Positions 1 through 10,265 of a stretch of DNA of 64,000 bases are shown piece after piece. The notes beneath the pieces are model-generated. The model made no database searches and was not told where the DNA came from. It worked only from the letters and a program-made list of their open reading frames with translations. Source of the stretch: Sediminibacterium sp. FEMGT703S (GTDB taxonomy: Bacteria; Bacteroidota; Bacteroidia; Chitinophagales; Chitinophagaceae); the NCBI GenBank assembly GCA_002786355.1, contig PGCO01000013.1, forward strand, positions 124,001 through 188,000. The letters are read 5' to 3'. The stretch's first letter is position 1. Each line of letters begins with the position of its first letter. The translations under genes and the position numbers were made by a program.

Positions 1-212
1 TCTTTGGGTGGACGTTTTAAAAAGTCAGACTTTGCAATTGGAGGAAATGCGCCTTCCAGTCCCTTCCCATCTTCCATATGACAATTCATGCAATTATTGG
101 CATATACATTCTTTCCATTAGCAATGCTCTTAGCCATACTTACTGGTTGCATAAACGCAACTGCACTAAATACGAATACCAATAACACGCTGATGATCGC
201 CCATCTTTTCAT
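1..212 (-). CDS. c-type cytochrome, partial (C-terminus outside window)
   Basis: This is the N-terminal 70 residues of an exported cytochrome c; the gene runs off the left edge. Reading from the ATG at 212, a hydrophobic signal peptide (residues 4-20) is followed by the heme-attachment motif CMNCH, with Cys41, Cys44 and His45. It begins two bases after the stop of the molybdenum hydroxylase large subunit, so the two are almost certainly co-transcribed. Related periplasmic molybdenum hydroxylases pass electrons to a cytochrome, and I infer that role here. Only one heme motif is visible; any further ones would lie outside the window. Confidence 0.85.
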   Translation of the reverse strand, partial: MKRWAIISVLLVFVFSAVAFMQPVSMAKSIANGKNVYANNCMNCHMEDGKGLEGAFPPIAKSDFLKRPPK

Positions 213-214
213 GC

Positions 215-2380
215 TTATGCAATTTTATTGATATCAAAAGGTAGTCTTCTAATTCTCTTACCCGTTGCAGCAAAAATAGCATTGCACAAAGCAGGTGCGA
301 ATGGAGGTAGTCCTGGCTCTCCTACTCCTTTAATTCTGCTCCCCCCATTGGCTAAAATATGTACTTCCACTTTTGGCATTTCGTTGATTCGAACCAATGG
401 ATTATTATGGAAATTAGATTGAACGGTTGCTCCTTTATCAAAAGTAATTCCTCCTTTAATTGCAGCTGTTAAGGCCATTACCGCTGAACCTTCTACTTGC
501 GCACGAGTATTGTCTGGGTTCACAACCGTACCAAGGTCAATCACAGCGTATACTTTTTCAATTTTTACACCCGTTCCTTTTTTTGATACTTCAATCACAA
601 AACCTGCTTGACCTGCAAAAAATTCATATTGCGCAACACCTCTACCCCAACCAGCTGGTAATTTTTTATCCCAATTGGACACTTCTTTTAACTTGTTTAA
701 TAGCTGTTTGGTATCAGATTCTTTGGTAAGCATTTCTAAACGAAATGCCATTGGATCTTTTTTTGCAGCTACAGCCATTTCATCTAAAAAACATTCATGT
801 GAAAAAGCCAATGTAGTACTGGTTACTGCTCTCCAAGCAGCCAAAGGAATATGCACGTAATGGTGAACATATGAATTTTTCATATGTTCGATTTCATATT
901 TCTGTTCACTGATTCCTTCCGTCATGGTACCATCTGCTTTGGTAACATCATAATCCTTCTTCATATCTAATGTAGGGGAGATTACTTTATGTTGAAATGC
1001 AATGGCTTTGCCATTCGCATCCAAAGCGCCCTTCATTGCTGAAAAAGTTAATGGTCTAAATGGACCTTGTTGGGTATCGTCTTCTCTACTCCAAATTGAT
1101 TTAACTGGCTTACCCACTTTCTTACTCAATTGAACTGCTTCGTGAATATAATCGGGATACAATCTTCTTCCGAAGCCTCCTCCGTTAAATAAAACATTCA
1201 ATTTTAAATCCTCTTGTTTAACTCCATAAGTTTTAGAAAAATCATTTACAACACTTCCAGGTACTTGCGTTGAGGTCCAAATTTCTAATTTGTTGCCTTC
1301 TTGCCAACTGGCTAAACAGTTCATTGGTTCTATGGGAGAATGAGAAACAACTGGTGTTTCGTAGAATGCAGTTAGTTGCGTAGGTGCTTCAGCAAAAGCT
1401 TTATCAAAATTACCTTGCTGGTGTTCAATAGCCCCTTCCTTTTTAGCAGCTTCTCTTAAACTTTGCTCATAATCCTTTGAATTAAAAGCATCATTACCCT
1501 GATGATCCCATTTAACTACCAATGCCTTTCTTCCTTGCACAGCTGCCCAATAATTTTCTGCAATTACTGCAACACCTTCCGACTTATAAATGCCATGAAT
1601 GCGTTCACAAGTTTCTACCGCAATTACTCCTTTTACTTTTTTTGCAGCAGTTGCATCAAAGCTTACCAATTTACTTCCAAACACTTTACAGCGCTCAATA
1701 GAAGCGTATACCATTCCTGGAACACTGGCATCAATTCCAAATTTAGCAGTTCCATTTACTTTCATTGGCACATCTGGTCTTGGAGCAGACTTACCTAATA
1801 TTTTAAAATCTTTTGCATCTTTTAGGGTTGGATTTTTGGGTGCTTCTAATTTAGAAGCCACTTCTGCCAATTCACCATAACCCATTTTTTTGCCAGACGG
1901 TCTATGAATAACTGTAGCATTTTCTGCATAACATTCCGAAACAGGAACGTTCCAACTATTACTTGCAGCTTTAACCAACATTTCTTTAGCAGCGGCACCG
2001 ACTTTTCGCAAATTGGTATAGTTGGTTCTTACAGAAGAGCTACCTCCAACAAATTGTGCAGGACCGTATTTTTTTTCTCCACCTGTTTGTTTGATGACTA
2101 TTTTATCCATGGCCACTTCCAATTCTTCCGCAATTAATGCAGGAATAGATTGATAGGTACCTTGACCAATTTCAGGCTTAGTATTAAAAATGGTTACAAG
2201 CCCTGTTTGATCGATCATCACCAATGGCGATAATTCAAAAGAAGCTGTTGAAGTCCCTAAATTTTCTATTACTGAAACGCCATCGGCTTTTACGCCTAGT
2301 CCCATTACTAAGCCCGCACCAGTTAAACTTGTTAAACGTAAAAAGTTTCTGCGATTGATTTGACTATTTTGCTGATTCAT
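215..2380 (-). CDS. Xanthine dehydrogenase-family molybdopterin-binding subunit (isoquinoline 1-oxidoreductase beta-like)
   Basis: This is the large catalytic subunit of a molybdenum hydroxylase of the IorB type, which hydroxylates N-heterocycles or oxidises aldehydes; the substrate cannot be read from sequence. The N-terminus carries a twin-arginine signal (RRNFLR at residues 10-15 followed by a hydrophobic stretch), so the folded enzyme is probably exported to the periplasm. Molybdopterin-binding hallmarks are present: GGGFGRR mid-protein and KGVGEPG near the C-terminus, where Glu688 occupies the position of the conserved catalytic glutamate. The 721-residue length suits the family. It lies 18 bases after the 2Fe-2S subunit gene and 2 bases before a cytochrome c gene. 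Confidence 0.9.
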   Translation of the reverse strand: MNQQNSQINRRNFLRLTSLTGAGLVMGLGVKADGVSVIENLGTSTASFELSPLVMIDQTGLVTIFNTKPEIGQGTYQSIPALIAEELEVAMDKIVIKQTGGEKKYGPAQFVGGSSSVRTNYTNLRKVGAAAKEMLVKAASNSWNVPVSECYAENATVIHRPSGKKMGYGELAEVASKLEAPKNPTLKDAKDFKILGKSAPRPDVPMKVNGTAKFGIDASVPGMVYASIERCKVFGSKLVSFDATAAKKVKGVIAVETCERIHGIYKSEGVAVIAENYWAAVQGRKALVVKWDHQGNDAFNSKDYEQSLREAAKKEGAIEHQQGNFDKAFAEAPTQLTAFYETPVVSHSPIEPMNCLASWQEGNKLEIWTSTQVPGSVVNDFSKTYGVKQEDLKLNVLFNGGGFGRRLYPDYIHEAVQLSKKVGKPVKSIWSREDDTQQGPFRPLTFSAMKGALDANGKAIAFQHKVISPTLDMKKDYDVTKADGTMTEGISEQKYEIEHMKNSYVHHYVHIPLAAWRAVTSTTLAFSHECFLDEMAVAAKKDPMAFRLEMLTKESDTKQLLNKLKEVSNWDKKLPAGWGRGVAQYEFFAGQAGFVIEVSKKGTGVKIEKVYAVIDLGTVVNPDNTRAQVEGSAVMALTAAIKGGITFDKGATVQSNFHNNPLVRINEMPKVEVHILANGGSRIKGVGEPGLPPFAPALCNAIFAATGKRIRRLPFDINKIA

Positions 2381-2398
2381 TGCTTAATTTTTTTTGAA

Positions 2399-2854
2399 TT
2401 ACTTAATCATATCTGCAGCACGATGAATAGCGCTACGAATACGTTGATAAGTTCCACATCTGCAAAGATTACCTTGCATTGCTGCATCAATATCTGCATC
2501 TGTTGGATTGGGTTTAGCTTTTAGCAAAGCTGTTGCACTCATGATTTGTCCGGATTGACAATAACCACATTGAGGCACTTGTAATTCTACCCAAGCATTT
2601 TGAATAGCTTCAGTTATTTTATCTTTCATTCCTTCAATCGTCGTAATCTTTTTCCCTACTGCTGCAGCTACAGGAAAACTACAGGATCGGACTGGTTTTC
2701 CATCTACATGCACAGTACAAGCACCACACTGTGCTATACCACAACCAAATTTTGTTCCAGTTAATCCTACCATATCCCTGATTGCCCATAATAAAGGCAT
2801 ATCTGAACTGGCATCCACCTGATAAGGGGTGTTATTAATATTCAATGTTATCAT
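2399..2854 (-). CDS. (2Fe-2S)-binding subunit of molybdenum hydroxylase (IorA-like)
   Basis: This is the small electron-transfer subunit partnering the large subunit just downstream. At 151 residues it has the two expected clusters: a plant-ferredoxin-type domain with Cys38, Cys43, Cys46 and Cys58 (CGIAQCGAC), and a helical 2Fe-2S domain with Cys96, Cys99, Cys131 and Cys133 (CGYCQSGQ and CRC). It has no signal peptide of its own and presumably leaves the cell with the Tat-tagged large subunit, as is known for related enzymes. No separate FAD subunit is encoded nearby, which fits the two-subunit, cytochrome-linked type. Confidence 0.92.
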   Translation of the reverse strand: MITLNINNTPYQVDASSDMPLLWAIRDMVGLTGTKFGCGIAQCGACTVHVDGKPVRSCSFPVAAAVGKKITTIEGMKDKITEAIQNAWVELQVPQCGYCQSGQIMSATALLKAKPNPTDADIDAAMQGNLCRCGTYQRIRSAIHRAADMIK

Positions 2855-2884
2855 GGCAAATAATTTCAGTATGAAGTTAGGTTT

Positions 2885-4288
2885 TTAATCTAATAAGAAG
2901 GTTTCATGCATATCGGGAATAATCACTTCTTTAAAATGCTTTCTACTCAACCGGGCTGCAAAATCAATCTGAACATCATGTTCGCCATGAACCAAGAATA
3001 ATTTACGAACTAACTCAGGATTTTGACTAGAAAGAAATTGACAAAGGTCTTCATAATCTCCATGTGCACTCATACTGCGCATTGTGCCAATTTCAGCTTT
3101 GACCAAATAGAATTCCCCGAATATTTTCACCTCTTTTTGGCCCGCCATCAAGCGACCGCCTAAACTATATGGATCACAATAACCAACCATTAAAATAGTC
3201 GTTCTTTCCTTTTCAATATTATTCATTATATGGTGCTTCACCCTACCAGCATCTGCCATACCACTTGCAGAAATAATTACACAGGGTGCATCATTATCAT
3301 TTAGCTGCTTGCTTTCATCAACCGTTTTAATAAACTTCAGCGTCTTAAAATCAAAAGGGTCATCATCGTGTTCCATTATTTTCCTTACCCTTTTATTAAA
3401 ATTTTCAGGAAACTTTTTCAACAATTCGGTCGCTTCTCTACTTAATGGGCTATCCACATATATTGGTACGGAGGGCAATCTTTTTTCAATATCTAATTGA
3501 TTGAGTGCATATAAAATTTCTTGCGTTCTGCCTACACTAAATGCCGGAATAATCAATTTGCCTTTTTTCTCTATACAAGTATTCACAATCCATTTCAAGA
3601 TTGTATCAGCAATACCAAATACTTCATCGTGTAATTTATTTCCGTATGTACTTTCTAAAATAATATAATCAGCTTGTTCAAAAGGTTCAGGAGACCTTAA
3701 AATGGCATCATTGTATCTACCAACATCTCCACTAAAAGTAATTTTATTGGTTTTCCCGTCTTGAATGACTCTCAAATGAACAGCTGCTGAACCAATAATA
3801 TGACCAGCATCTGTAAAACAAATTGATACTTCATCATCAATTTTAGTCCAATGGTTATACTCAACAAATTTGAAGAGTGATAAAGCAAGAGCAGCATCCT
3901 CTAAATCATACAATGGTTCAAAAGGGGGTAAGCCTTTTTTTGCTCTGCGTTTATTAATAAACTTTGTATCATCTCTTTGAATAATAGCTGAATCTTCTAA
4001 CAAAATTTCAGCTAATGCTTCTGTAGCAGGGGTTGCGTAGATCGTACCTTTAAATCCCTCTTTAACCAACTTAGGTATTAAACCTGAATGATCAATATGT
4101 GCATGAGATAAAATTAGATAACTAATTTCAGAAGGATCAAATCCAAAATGCGCATTTAACTCCTCCGTATTTTTTCCCATTCCTTGAAATAACCCACAAT
4201 CCAATAAAATTTTCTTCCCGTTATTTAAGGTGATTAAATGTTTAGAACCTGTTACCGTTCTGGCGGCACCATGAAAAGAAATTTTCAT
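2885..4288 (-). CDS. MBL-fold metallo-hydrolase with beta-CASP and RNA-specificity domains
   Basis: A 467-residue metallo-beta-lactamase-fold hydrolase of the CPSF/Ysh1-like beta-CASP group, whose characterised members are RNA nucleases. The zinc motif HAHIDH is present at residues 62-67. It is followed by the beta-CASP core and a C-terminal region with SAHGD and LVHGEHD, characteristic of the RNA-metabolising domain. No signal peptide is seen, so it is cytoplasmic. It starts 2 bases after the stop of the DUF4442 gene, so translation is probably coupled. Endo- or exonucleolytic activity and substrate are inferred from the family only. Confidence 0.9.
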   Translation of the reverse strand: MKISFHGAARTVTGSKHLITLNNGKKILLDCGLFQGMGKNTEELNAHFGFDPSEISYLILSHAHIDHSGLIPKLVKEGFKGTIYATPATEALAEILLEDSAIIQRDDTKFINKRRAKKGLPPFEPLYDLEDAALALSLFKFVEYNHWTKIDDEVSICFTDAGHIIGSAAVHLRVIQDGKTNKITFSGDVGRYNDAILRSPEPFEQADYIILESTYGNKLHDEVFGIADTILKWIVNTCIEKKGKLIIPAFSVGRTQEILYALNQLDIEKRLPSVPIYVDSPLSREATELLKKFPENFNKRVRKIMEHDDDPFDFKTLKFIKTVDESKQLNDNDAPCVIISASGMADAGRVKHHIMNNIEKERTTILMVGYCDPYSLGGRLMAGQKEVKIFGEFYLVKAEIGTMRSMSAHGDYEDLCQFLSSQNPELVRKLFLVHGEHDVQIDFAARLSRKHFKEVIIPDMHETFLLD

Positions 4289-4290
4289 AC

Positions 4291-4773
4291 TTATTTTGAT
4301 TTAAAACTCCAAGTAATATTAAATACTGCAACTATTTCACCTTGCGCATTTGTACCAACCGATTCGCAAACAATCGTCTTTCCTTGCTTGGTTGCCATGG
4401 CTTCTTCAATTGTTTGAGTAACAAGTAATCCATCATTACAAGTAAAAGCAATCAAACCTGTAGCTTTCTTTACAAATTTTGCTTCGATTCCTACAACAAG
4501 CATACTTACTGGAGGATTTCGTTTATAGGTTTGTCCTACAGGAAACAATCCGGTACTCATTTCTGCTGCCATGGCTTGTACAGCAAAATACATAGAGTTG
4601 AATGGATTTTGATTGATCCATCCATGCTTTACCAGTATGACCGTTTTGTATTCATCAATATACCCAACCTTTAAACCTGCGATGAACGCAGCGGGTAATT
4701 TCACCAATTTAAAAAAAGCAAACCGTATTGGATTTGTAATGATTTTTTTGAAAGCTGGAAACTGAGGATTCAT
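4291..4773 (-). CDS. DUF4442 / hotdog-fold thioesterase-like protein
   Basis: A 160-residue cytoplasmic protein resembling DUF4442 and YiiD-type hotdog proteins. The central helix motif NPFNSMYFAVQAMAAEMSTG is typical of that fold, followed by strands with VGIEAKFVKKATG. Hotdog relatives hydrolyse acyl-CoA or bind acyl groups; the substrate is not predictable. It sits between mlaE (24 bases upstream) and the beta-CASP hydrolase (2 bases downstream), in the same transcript direction. The link with the MlaE lipid permease is suggestive only. Confidence 0.7.
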   Translation of the reverse strand: MNPQFPAFKKIITNPIRFAFFKLVKLPAAFIAGLKVGYIDEYKTVILVKHGWINQNPFNSMYFAVQAMAAEMSTGLFPVGQTYKRNPPVSMLVVGIEAKFVKKATGLIAFTCNDGLLVTQTIEEAMATKQGKTIVCESVGTNAQGEIVAVFNITWSFKSK

Positions 4774-4797
4774 GTCTCAATTTAACTATTTATCAGC

Positions 4798-5535
4798 TTA
4801 TAACAAGAGTGCTGCCAACAAATAATCTGCCAGCAAAATCAAAATACAACTTACTACCACAGCACTAGTACTTGCTCGACCAATTTCCAATGCGCCACCC
4901 TTTACATAATAACCATAATATGCTGGCACACTGCTGATAATAAAAGCAAATGTGTATGCCTTATACAGCGCAAAATTGATGTTGAAAAAATTCAGATTTT
5001 GTCTCAGACCAATATCAAAAGTATCATTGGCTAAAATTCCTGCTAATTCTCCTGCAGTTCTTCCACCCCATATACCCAACACAGCTGATATAACAATTAA
5101 GCAAGGCACTACAATTAATGCACCCAGTATTTTGGGTAATATCAAATAAGCTTTGGTATTAATACCCATGATTTCCAAAGCATCAATTTGCTCACTCACT
5201 CGCATATTGCCTAGTTCACTGGCAATTTTACTTCCTACTACACCTGCTAAAACAATACTAACTACAGTGGGAGATAATTCAAGAATCATACTATCTCTTA
5301 CAATCTGCGCAATGGTGCTTTGTGGCACTAATGGACTTACCAACTGATAAGCCGTTTGTATAGTAGTAACAGCCCCGAGAAATAAAGAAATAATAATCAC
5401 AATAGGCAATGCACCCATTCCAATTTCCACAGACTGATGCATGAATTCTTTCCAATACATTTTAAAGTTCTCTGGCTTAGAAAACATGCCTTTAAGCATT
5501 AATAAGAACTTACCTAAGTGCGTGAAAAAATTCAT
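4798..5535 (-). CDS. mlaE: MlaE-family ABC transporter permease
   Basis: A 245-residue inner-membrane permease of the MlaE family, which moves phospholipids between inner and outer membrane with MlaF (ATPase) and MlaD (MCE protein). It has about five hydrophobic segments and the conserved central region LELSPTVVSIVLAGVVGSKI followed by ELGNMRVSEQIDALEIMG. No ATPase or MCE gene adjoins it. A matching MlaF-type ATPase lies about 13 kb away on the other strand at 18204-18974, whereas the genes are usually adjacent. It is 15 bases downstream of maeB. Confidence 0.9.
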   Translation of the reverse strand: MNFFTHLGKFLLMLKGMFSKPENFKMYWKEFMHQSVEIGMGALPIVIIISLFLGAVTTIQTAYQLVSPLVPQSTIAQIVRDSMILELSPTVVSIVLAGVVGSKIASELGNMRVSEQIDALEIMGINTKAYLILPKILGALIVVPCLIVISAVLGIWGGRTAGELAGILANDTFDIGLRQNLNFFNINFALYKAYTFAFIISSVPAYYGYYVKGGALEIGRASTSAVVVSCILILLADYLLAALLL

Positions 5536-5550
5536 AAAATAAAGATAGGC

Positions 5551-7914
5551 TTATAATTGGTTGGTTGTTTTCTTGTTTTTCTTTCTACTTTTCCACCATG
5601 AGCTTCGTTGTACTTCTTCTGCAGTATCTACCCTGGTTTTCATTTGTGCATCAACTACTGCAACTAAGGCCATATTAATTATATTTCTCACACTGCTTCC
5701 TAATTGCAAAACATGTACGGGCTTCTTAAGTCCTAATAAAATTGGTCCAATAGCATCTGCTCCACCCACTTCTTTCAGCAAATTATAAGCTACGTTTCCA
5801 GCGGTTAAATTAGGGAACATTAATACGTTTACTTCTTGTTCTACTAAATCACTAAATGGATAATTGTCTCTTAATATTTCCTTATTAAATGCTAGACTTC
5901 CCTGCATTTCTCCATCCACAATTAAATTAGGATCTCTTTGCTTTAATATTCGGGTAGCTTCTGCCACTAATCTAGCTTCAGCAGAATCACTGCTTCCAAA
6001 ATTACTATAGCTTAACATAGCTACTCTAGGAGTTAAATTAAAGCTTCTAACTTCTTTGGCAACCATTTGCGTGATATCTGCCAACTCTTCTGCAGTAGGA
6101 TGAAAATTCACAGTAGTATCTGCTAAAAATAATGGTCCCTTCTTGGTCAATAGCAAATACATCCCTGCAATTTTTTTAACCCCTTCTTCAGTACCAATAA
6201 TTTGTAAAGCTGGCCTAATTGCTTCTGCATAGTTTTTAGTCAGGCCCGATAACATAGCATCTGCATCGCCTGTTTCTACCATCATACAACCAAAGTGATT
6301 TCGATCTTTCATCACTTTCAAACTTTCATGATGATTGAATCCTTTTCGTTGGCGTTTTTTAAAGAACAATTCTCCATAAAACTCCCGCTTTGCTTCCATA
6401 GCATCACTCCTAGGATCAATAATTGGGAGATCTGACAAGTCAATGCTATTGGCCTCGGCAATACGATTAATTTTTTCTGGATCGCCTAGTAAAATAGGGT
6501 AAGCAATTCCTTCATCGTAAATAATGGTTGCAGCTTTTAATATTTTCAAATTATCTGCTTCTGCAAATACCAATCGCTTAGGATCTCTTCTGGCTTTATT
6601 ACTTACCACCCTAAACAGCTGATTATCTAAGCCTAAACGTTTATTTAACTCTAATACATATCCATCCCAATTCGCAATGTTTTTTTGTGCAACACCACTC
6701 TCAATAGCCGCTTTTGCAACCGCAGGGGCAATGGTACATAACAACCGAGGATCTAATGGTTTAGGTATTATATACAATGGTCCAAAACTCATATTGTTTT
6801 GGTTATAAGCCAAATTAACAATATCGGGCACAGCAGTTTTTGCCAATTCAGCAAGCGCGCGAACAGCAGCCAATTTCATGGCTTCATTAATTTGAGTAGC
6901 TCTAACATCTAATGCCCCTCTAAAAATATAAGGGAAGCCCAATACATTATTTACTTGGTTAGGATAATCAGATCTACCGGTAGCCATGATAATATCTTTC
7001 CTAACTGCAACCGCTTCTTCATAAGTTATTTCAGGATCAGGATTTGCCATGGCAAAAACGATTGGGTTTTTGGCCATTGATTTAACCATGTCTTGTGATA
7101 CAACATTACCAACACTTAAACCTAAAAACACATCAGCATCTTTCATTGCTTTGGCCAAAGTCCAGTCAGATTTTTTTACTGCAAACTTTTCGCGCCCCTT
7201 CCCTAAATCAGTTCTTCCTTCATGCAATACCCCATCCTTATCAAATACAATAAAATTTTCGTAACGAGCACCTAAAGCCACGTACAAATTGATACAAGCC
7301 ATCGCAGCAGCACCAGCTCCATTAATTACAAAGCGAACTTTATCAATTCGCTTTTTTTGCAATTCCAAAGCATTTAACATAGCAGCACTACTAATAATAG
7401 CAGTTCCATGTTGATCATCATGCATCACAGGAATATTCATTTGCTCTTTTAGCTGTTGCTCAATATAAAAACACTCAGGTGCTTTAATATCTTCCAAATT
7501 AATCCCTCCAAAAGTGGGTTCTAAAGACTTTACAATTTGAACGAATTTTTCAGGGTCTTTTTCATTAATCTCAATATCAAATACATCTATATCTGCAAAT
7601 ATTTTAAACAATACAGCTTTCCCTTCCATCACTGGTTTACTGGCTTCAGGACCAATATCTCCCAAGCCAAGAACCGCAGTTCCATTCGTGATCACTCCTA
7701 CTAAGTTGCCTTTTGCAGTATACTTGTAAATATTTTCAGGATTATCTTTTATTTCCTTACAAGGCTCTGCAACACCTGGGCTATATGCCAAAGAAAGATC
7801 TCGTTGTGTTTTTGCTTCCTTGGTAGGAATTACTTCAATCTTTCCAGGCCTACCACTTGAATGGTATTCTAAAGCTTGTTCTCTGCGTAATTTAGAATGC
7901 TTATTATCAGACAT
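5551..7914 (-). CDS. maeB: NADP-dependent malic enzyme with C-terminal phosphotransacetylase-like domain
   Basis: A 787-residue bifunctional-type malic enzyme that decarboxylates malate to pyruvate with reduction of NAD(P). Residues 1 to about 430 hold the malic N-domain ([21 protein letters not shown]) and the Rossmann NAD-binding domain ([16 protein letters not shown]). Residues from about 430 to 760 form a phosphate acetyl/butyryltransferase-like domain, which in MaeB proteins is mainly regulatory and binds acetyl-CoA. The length matches the MaeB class. It lies 19 bases after the M20 amidohydrolase. With mdh at 19.6-20.5 kb, the window encodes two malate-consuming enzymes. Confidence 0.95.
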   Translation of the reverse strand: MSDNKHSKLRREQALEYHSSGRPGKIEVIPTKEAKTQRDLSLAYSPGVAEPCKEIKDNPENIYKYTAKGNLVGVITNGTAVLGLGDIGPEASKPVMEGKAVLFKIFADIDVFDIEINEKDPEKFVQIVKSLEPTFGGINLEDIKAPECFYIEQQLKEQMNIPVMHDDQHGTAIISSAAMLNALELQKKRIDKVRFVINGAGAAAMACINLYVALGARYENFIVFDKDGVLHEGRTDLGKGREKFAVKKSDWTLAKAMKDADVFLGLSVGNVVSQDMVKSMAKNPIVFAMANPDPEITYEEAVAVRKDIIMATGRSDYPNQVNNVLGFPYIFRGALDVRATQINEAMKLAAVRALAELAKTAVPDIVNLAYNQNNMSFGPLYIIPKPLDPRLLCTIAPAVAKAAIESGVAQKNIANWDGYVLELNKRLGLDNQLFRVVSNKARRDPKRLVFAEADNLKILKAATIIYDEGIAYPILLGDPEKINRIAEANSIDLSDLPIIDPRSDAMEAKREFYGELFFKKRQRKGFNHHESLKVMKDRNHFGCMMVETGDADAMLSGLTKNYAEAIRPALQIIGTEEGVKKIAGMYLLLTKKGPLFLADTTVNFHPTAEELADITQMVAKEVRSFNLTPRVAMLSYSNFGSSDSAEARLVAEATRILKQRDPNLIVDGEMQGSLAFNKEILRDNYPFSDLVEQEVNVLMFPNLTAGNVAYNLLKEVGGADAIGPILLGLKKPVHVLQLGSSVRNIINMALVAVVDAQMKTRVDTAEEVQRSSWWKSRKKNKKTTNQL

Positions 7915-7933
7915 AAATATGTTTCGTTATAAA

Positions 7934-9115
7934 CTATTTTGTTAAACTAATTCCTAAGTAAGCCATCATACCAGCACCTATTTCAATGGCTGATTCATCA
8001 ATGTCAAATTTAGGGGTATGTACTTGATGTATAATTCCTTTTGATTCATTACGAACACCTAATCTAAAAAAACAACCAGGTATTACTTGTGTATAATAGC
8101 CAAAATCTTCTGCACCCATCCTCAGTTCCGTTTCTTCTACATTTTGCTTACCCATGTAATCGTTGGCCAATTGCCAGGCAACTTCCGTAAAAGCGGGATC
8201 ATTGTCTACTGTTGGATAACCGATATCAATGTGTAAATCAATTTCTGCCCCCATACTTTCAACCAATCCGATTGCTTGTTTTTTGATGAGTTCATGCGCT
8301 TTGTAACGCCAAGTTTCATCCATTGCCCTAAAAGTCCCCATTAGTTTTACTTCACTAGGAATTACATTGGTGGTATTACCTCCCTGAATAGAACAAATGG
8401 ATAACACTGATGGAGAAATAGGACTATTATTTCTAGAAATAATTTGTTGCAAACTCACAATCAAATGAGCAGCAATTAAGACGGTATCTGCAGTTAAATG
8501 CGGAGCAGCTGCATGGCCTCCTTTACTACGGATGGTAATATAAATTTCATCTGCACTGGCCATCACTCTACCTTTTCTAAAGCTTAACTTACCTACCTCT
8601 AACCCCGGATGAACATGCAAAGCAACAATTCCAGCTGGTCTTGGATTTTCTAAAACGCCCTCCTTAATCATATAACTTGCCCCACCAGGATTTCTTTCTT
8701 CCCCCGGTTGAAAGAAGAGTTTTATTGTTCCCTCCCACTCCAATCTCAAATCACTTAAAATACGAGCGGCTCCTAATAAAACAGTAGTATGTACATCATG
8801 TCCGCAGGCATGCATTACACCATTATTTAATGATTTATAGGGAACATCATTTTCTTCTACAATCGGCAATGCATCCATGTCTGCACGCAATGCAATAACA
8901 CGTGATTCCGGATTTTGCCCTTTGATAGTTGCCACAATTCCAGTAGTTGCTTTTACTTCAAAAGCAATATTCATACTACTAAGCTGTTCTTGAACAAAAG
9001 CAGAGGTTTTAAATTCTTGGTAACTCAATTCAGGGTTGGCATGCAAATGATGTCTGATACCAATCAGGTCAGGCGCAATAGTATGAGCAAGCGTTTTAAT
9101 TTTTTCTTTTAACAT
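7934..9115 (-). CDS. M20 family amidohydrolase (N-acyl amino acid / hippurate hydrolase type)
   Basis: A 393-residue M20D peptidase-family protein that removes an acyl or peptidyl group from an amino acid. The dinuclear metal site is readable: MHACGHDVHT (Cys104 and His106), the catalytic FFQPGEE, the histidine of ALHVHP, and GAEDFGYY near the C-terminus. The lid/dimerisation domain lies between. No signal peptide is seen, so it is cytoplasmic. It follows the SPOR-domain gene by 13 bases. Substrate class is inferred from M20D relatives such as HipO and IAA-amino acid hydrolases. Confidence 0.92.
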   Translation of the reverse strand: MLKEKIKTLAHTIAPDLIGIRHHLHANPELSYQEFKTSAFVQEQLSSMNIAFEVKATTGIVATIKGQNPESRVIALRADMDALPIVEENDVPYKSLNNGVMHACGHDVHTTVLLGAARILSDLRLEWEGTIKLFFQPGEERNPGGASYMIKEGVLENPRPAGIVALHVHPGLEVGKLSFRKGRVMASADEIYITIRSKGGHAAAPHLTADTVLIAAHLIVSLQQIISRNNSPISPSVLSICSIQGGNTTNVIPSEVKLMGTFRAMDETWRYKAHELIKKQAIGLVESMGAEIDLHIDIGYPTVDNDPAFTEVAWQLANDYMGKQNVEETELRMGAEDFGYYTQVIPGCFFRLGVRNESKGIIHQVHTPKFDIDESAIEIGAGMMAYLGISLTK

Positions 9116-9128
9116 GCTGATTCCTTAA

Positions 9129-9560
9129 CTAGTTTTGTTCTTCTTCAGGTGGTGTATATTCAATAGTATCTTCTACTATATAAATACCTTTAGGAAAAAA
9201 CTTACTGATTTGATTTCTATATTTTTCTGCATCTTCTTTTTTCAAGAAGTTGCCAATTCTTACTTTAAAATTAGGCGACTGAAATAAGGTATAACTTTTT
9301 TGATCAGGAAAACGATTCATCAAATCTGTTTTTATTTGATTGGCATCGTCTCTTTTGGCGGTACTAATAACTTGCAAGCGATACCCTTTGTATAAACCAG
9401 CACTAGTCATCATTGCAGTACGCTTATTGATTTGTCCTTGTTTAGCAACTAATACATCTAACCGAGGATCTTTATCTAAAATGACCGTATCCATCGAGCA
9501 AGCATGAACATAAGTGCCGAGGAATAACAAAAAAAATGACAAAAAGCAAGCTGTTTTCAT
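9129..9560 (-). CDS. Exported SPOR domain-containing protein
   Basis: A 143-residue secreted protein. An N-terminal signal peptide (about residues 1-20, ending near THVHAC-like sequence) is followed by a short linker and a SPOR-like domain from about residue 57 to 137 (GYRLQVISTAKRDDANQIK, then FKVRIGNFLKKEDAEKY). SPOR domains bind denuded glycan strands of septal peptidoglycan, so a periplasmic cell-wall role is likely. The Cys at residue 21 could make it a lipoprotein, but the lipobox is poor. It lies 15 bases after deoC. Confidence 0.8.
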   Translation of the reverse strand: MKTACFLSFFLLFLGTYVHACSMDTVILDKDPRLDVLVAKQGQINKRTAMMTSAGLYKGYRLQVISTAKRDDANQIKTDLMNRFPDQKSYTLFQSPNFKVRIGNFLKKEDAEKYRNQISKFFPKGIYIVEDTIEYTPPEEEQN

Positions 9561-9575
9561 GGGGTAAATATAAGG

Positions 9576-10250
9576 TTAATACGTTGCGTTATGCTGATTT
9601 GGCTCCCCCTTAATAATAGCTATACTTGCGCTACAACCTAATCTGGTTGCTCCTGCAGCAACTAATTCTGCTGCAAAATGATAGTCTCTGATCCCCCCAG
9701 ACGCTTTAATTTGCACAACTTCAGGTAAATGTAATCTGAATAATTTAACCGCTTCAACGGAAGCACCTTTTTCGGCGTATCCAGTAGATGTTTTTAAATA
9801 ATCAATACCAGCAATGCCATATAGTTCACAGCATTTTATAATTTCATCATTAGTTAAAATACCACTCTCAATAATAATTTTAATTGTTTTATTTTTTGAC
9901 TTTACCACAGGCATAATATGATTCAACTCATTTGCCAAGTATACCCAATCTTGGTTTTTAATTGCACTGATATTAGCAACCACATCTAACTCATCCACTC
10001 CATCAACCATTGCCAAAACTATTTCAGCCAATTTGGCTTCAACAGCAGAATAACCAAATGGAAAACCAATCACGGTAGCCACTTTGATATTTGTTCCTTC
10101 CAAAAACGCTTTGGCTTTTTTAACAAAGTTTGGAGGGATGCAAACTGCAGCAAACCCATATTCCACGGCTTCTTTACAAAGCTGTTCAACTTCAGTCAAT
10201 AAAGTGGTTGGTTTTAGAATAGTATGATCAATATAAGGTGCTAACTGCAT
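9576..10250 (-). CDS. deoC: Deoxyribose-phosphate aldolase
   Basis: DeoC cleaves 2-deoxyribose 5-phosphate to glyceraldehyde 3-phosphate and acetaldehyde during deoxynucleoside catabolism. The protein has the family opening APYIDHTILKPT, the TVIGFPFGY strand and the Schiff-base lysine motif IDYLKTSTGY. I place the start at the ATG at 10250 (225 residues) rather than an upstream in-frame ATG at 10277: the family's N-terminus begins here and the upstream ATG would fall inside the predicted promoter. It heads the possible minus-strand run that extends to the left edge. Confidence 0.93.
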   Translation of the reverse strand: MQLAPYIDHTILKPTTLLTEVEQLCKEAVEYGFAAVCIPPNFVKKAKAFLEGTNIKVATVIGFPFGYSAVEAKLAEIVLAMVDGVDELDVVANISAIKNQDWVYLANELNHIMPVVKSKNKTIKIIIESGILTNDEIIKCCELYGIAGIDYLKTSTGYAEKGASVEAVKLFRLHLPEVVQIKASGGIRDYHFAAELVAAGATRLGCSASIAIIKGEPNQHNATY

Positions 10251-10265
10251 GTAGAAGAATTTCGG

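Noticed and set aside
1502..1798. Plus-strand ORF opposite the molybdenum hydroxylase large subunit
   Set aside because: It is antisense to a well-supported gene with unrelated, low-quality sequence; the same holds for other ORFs nested antisense in real genes.
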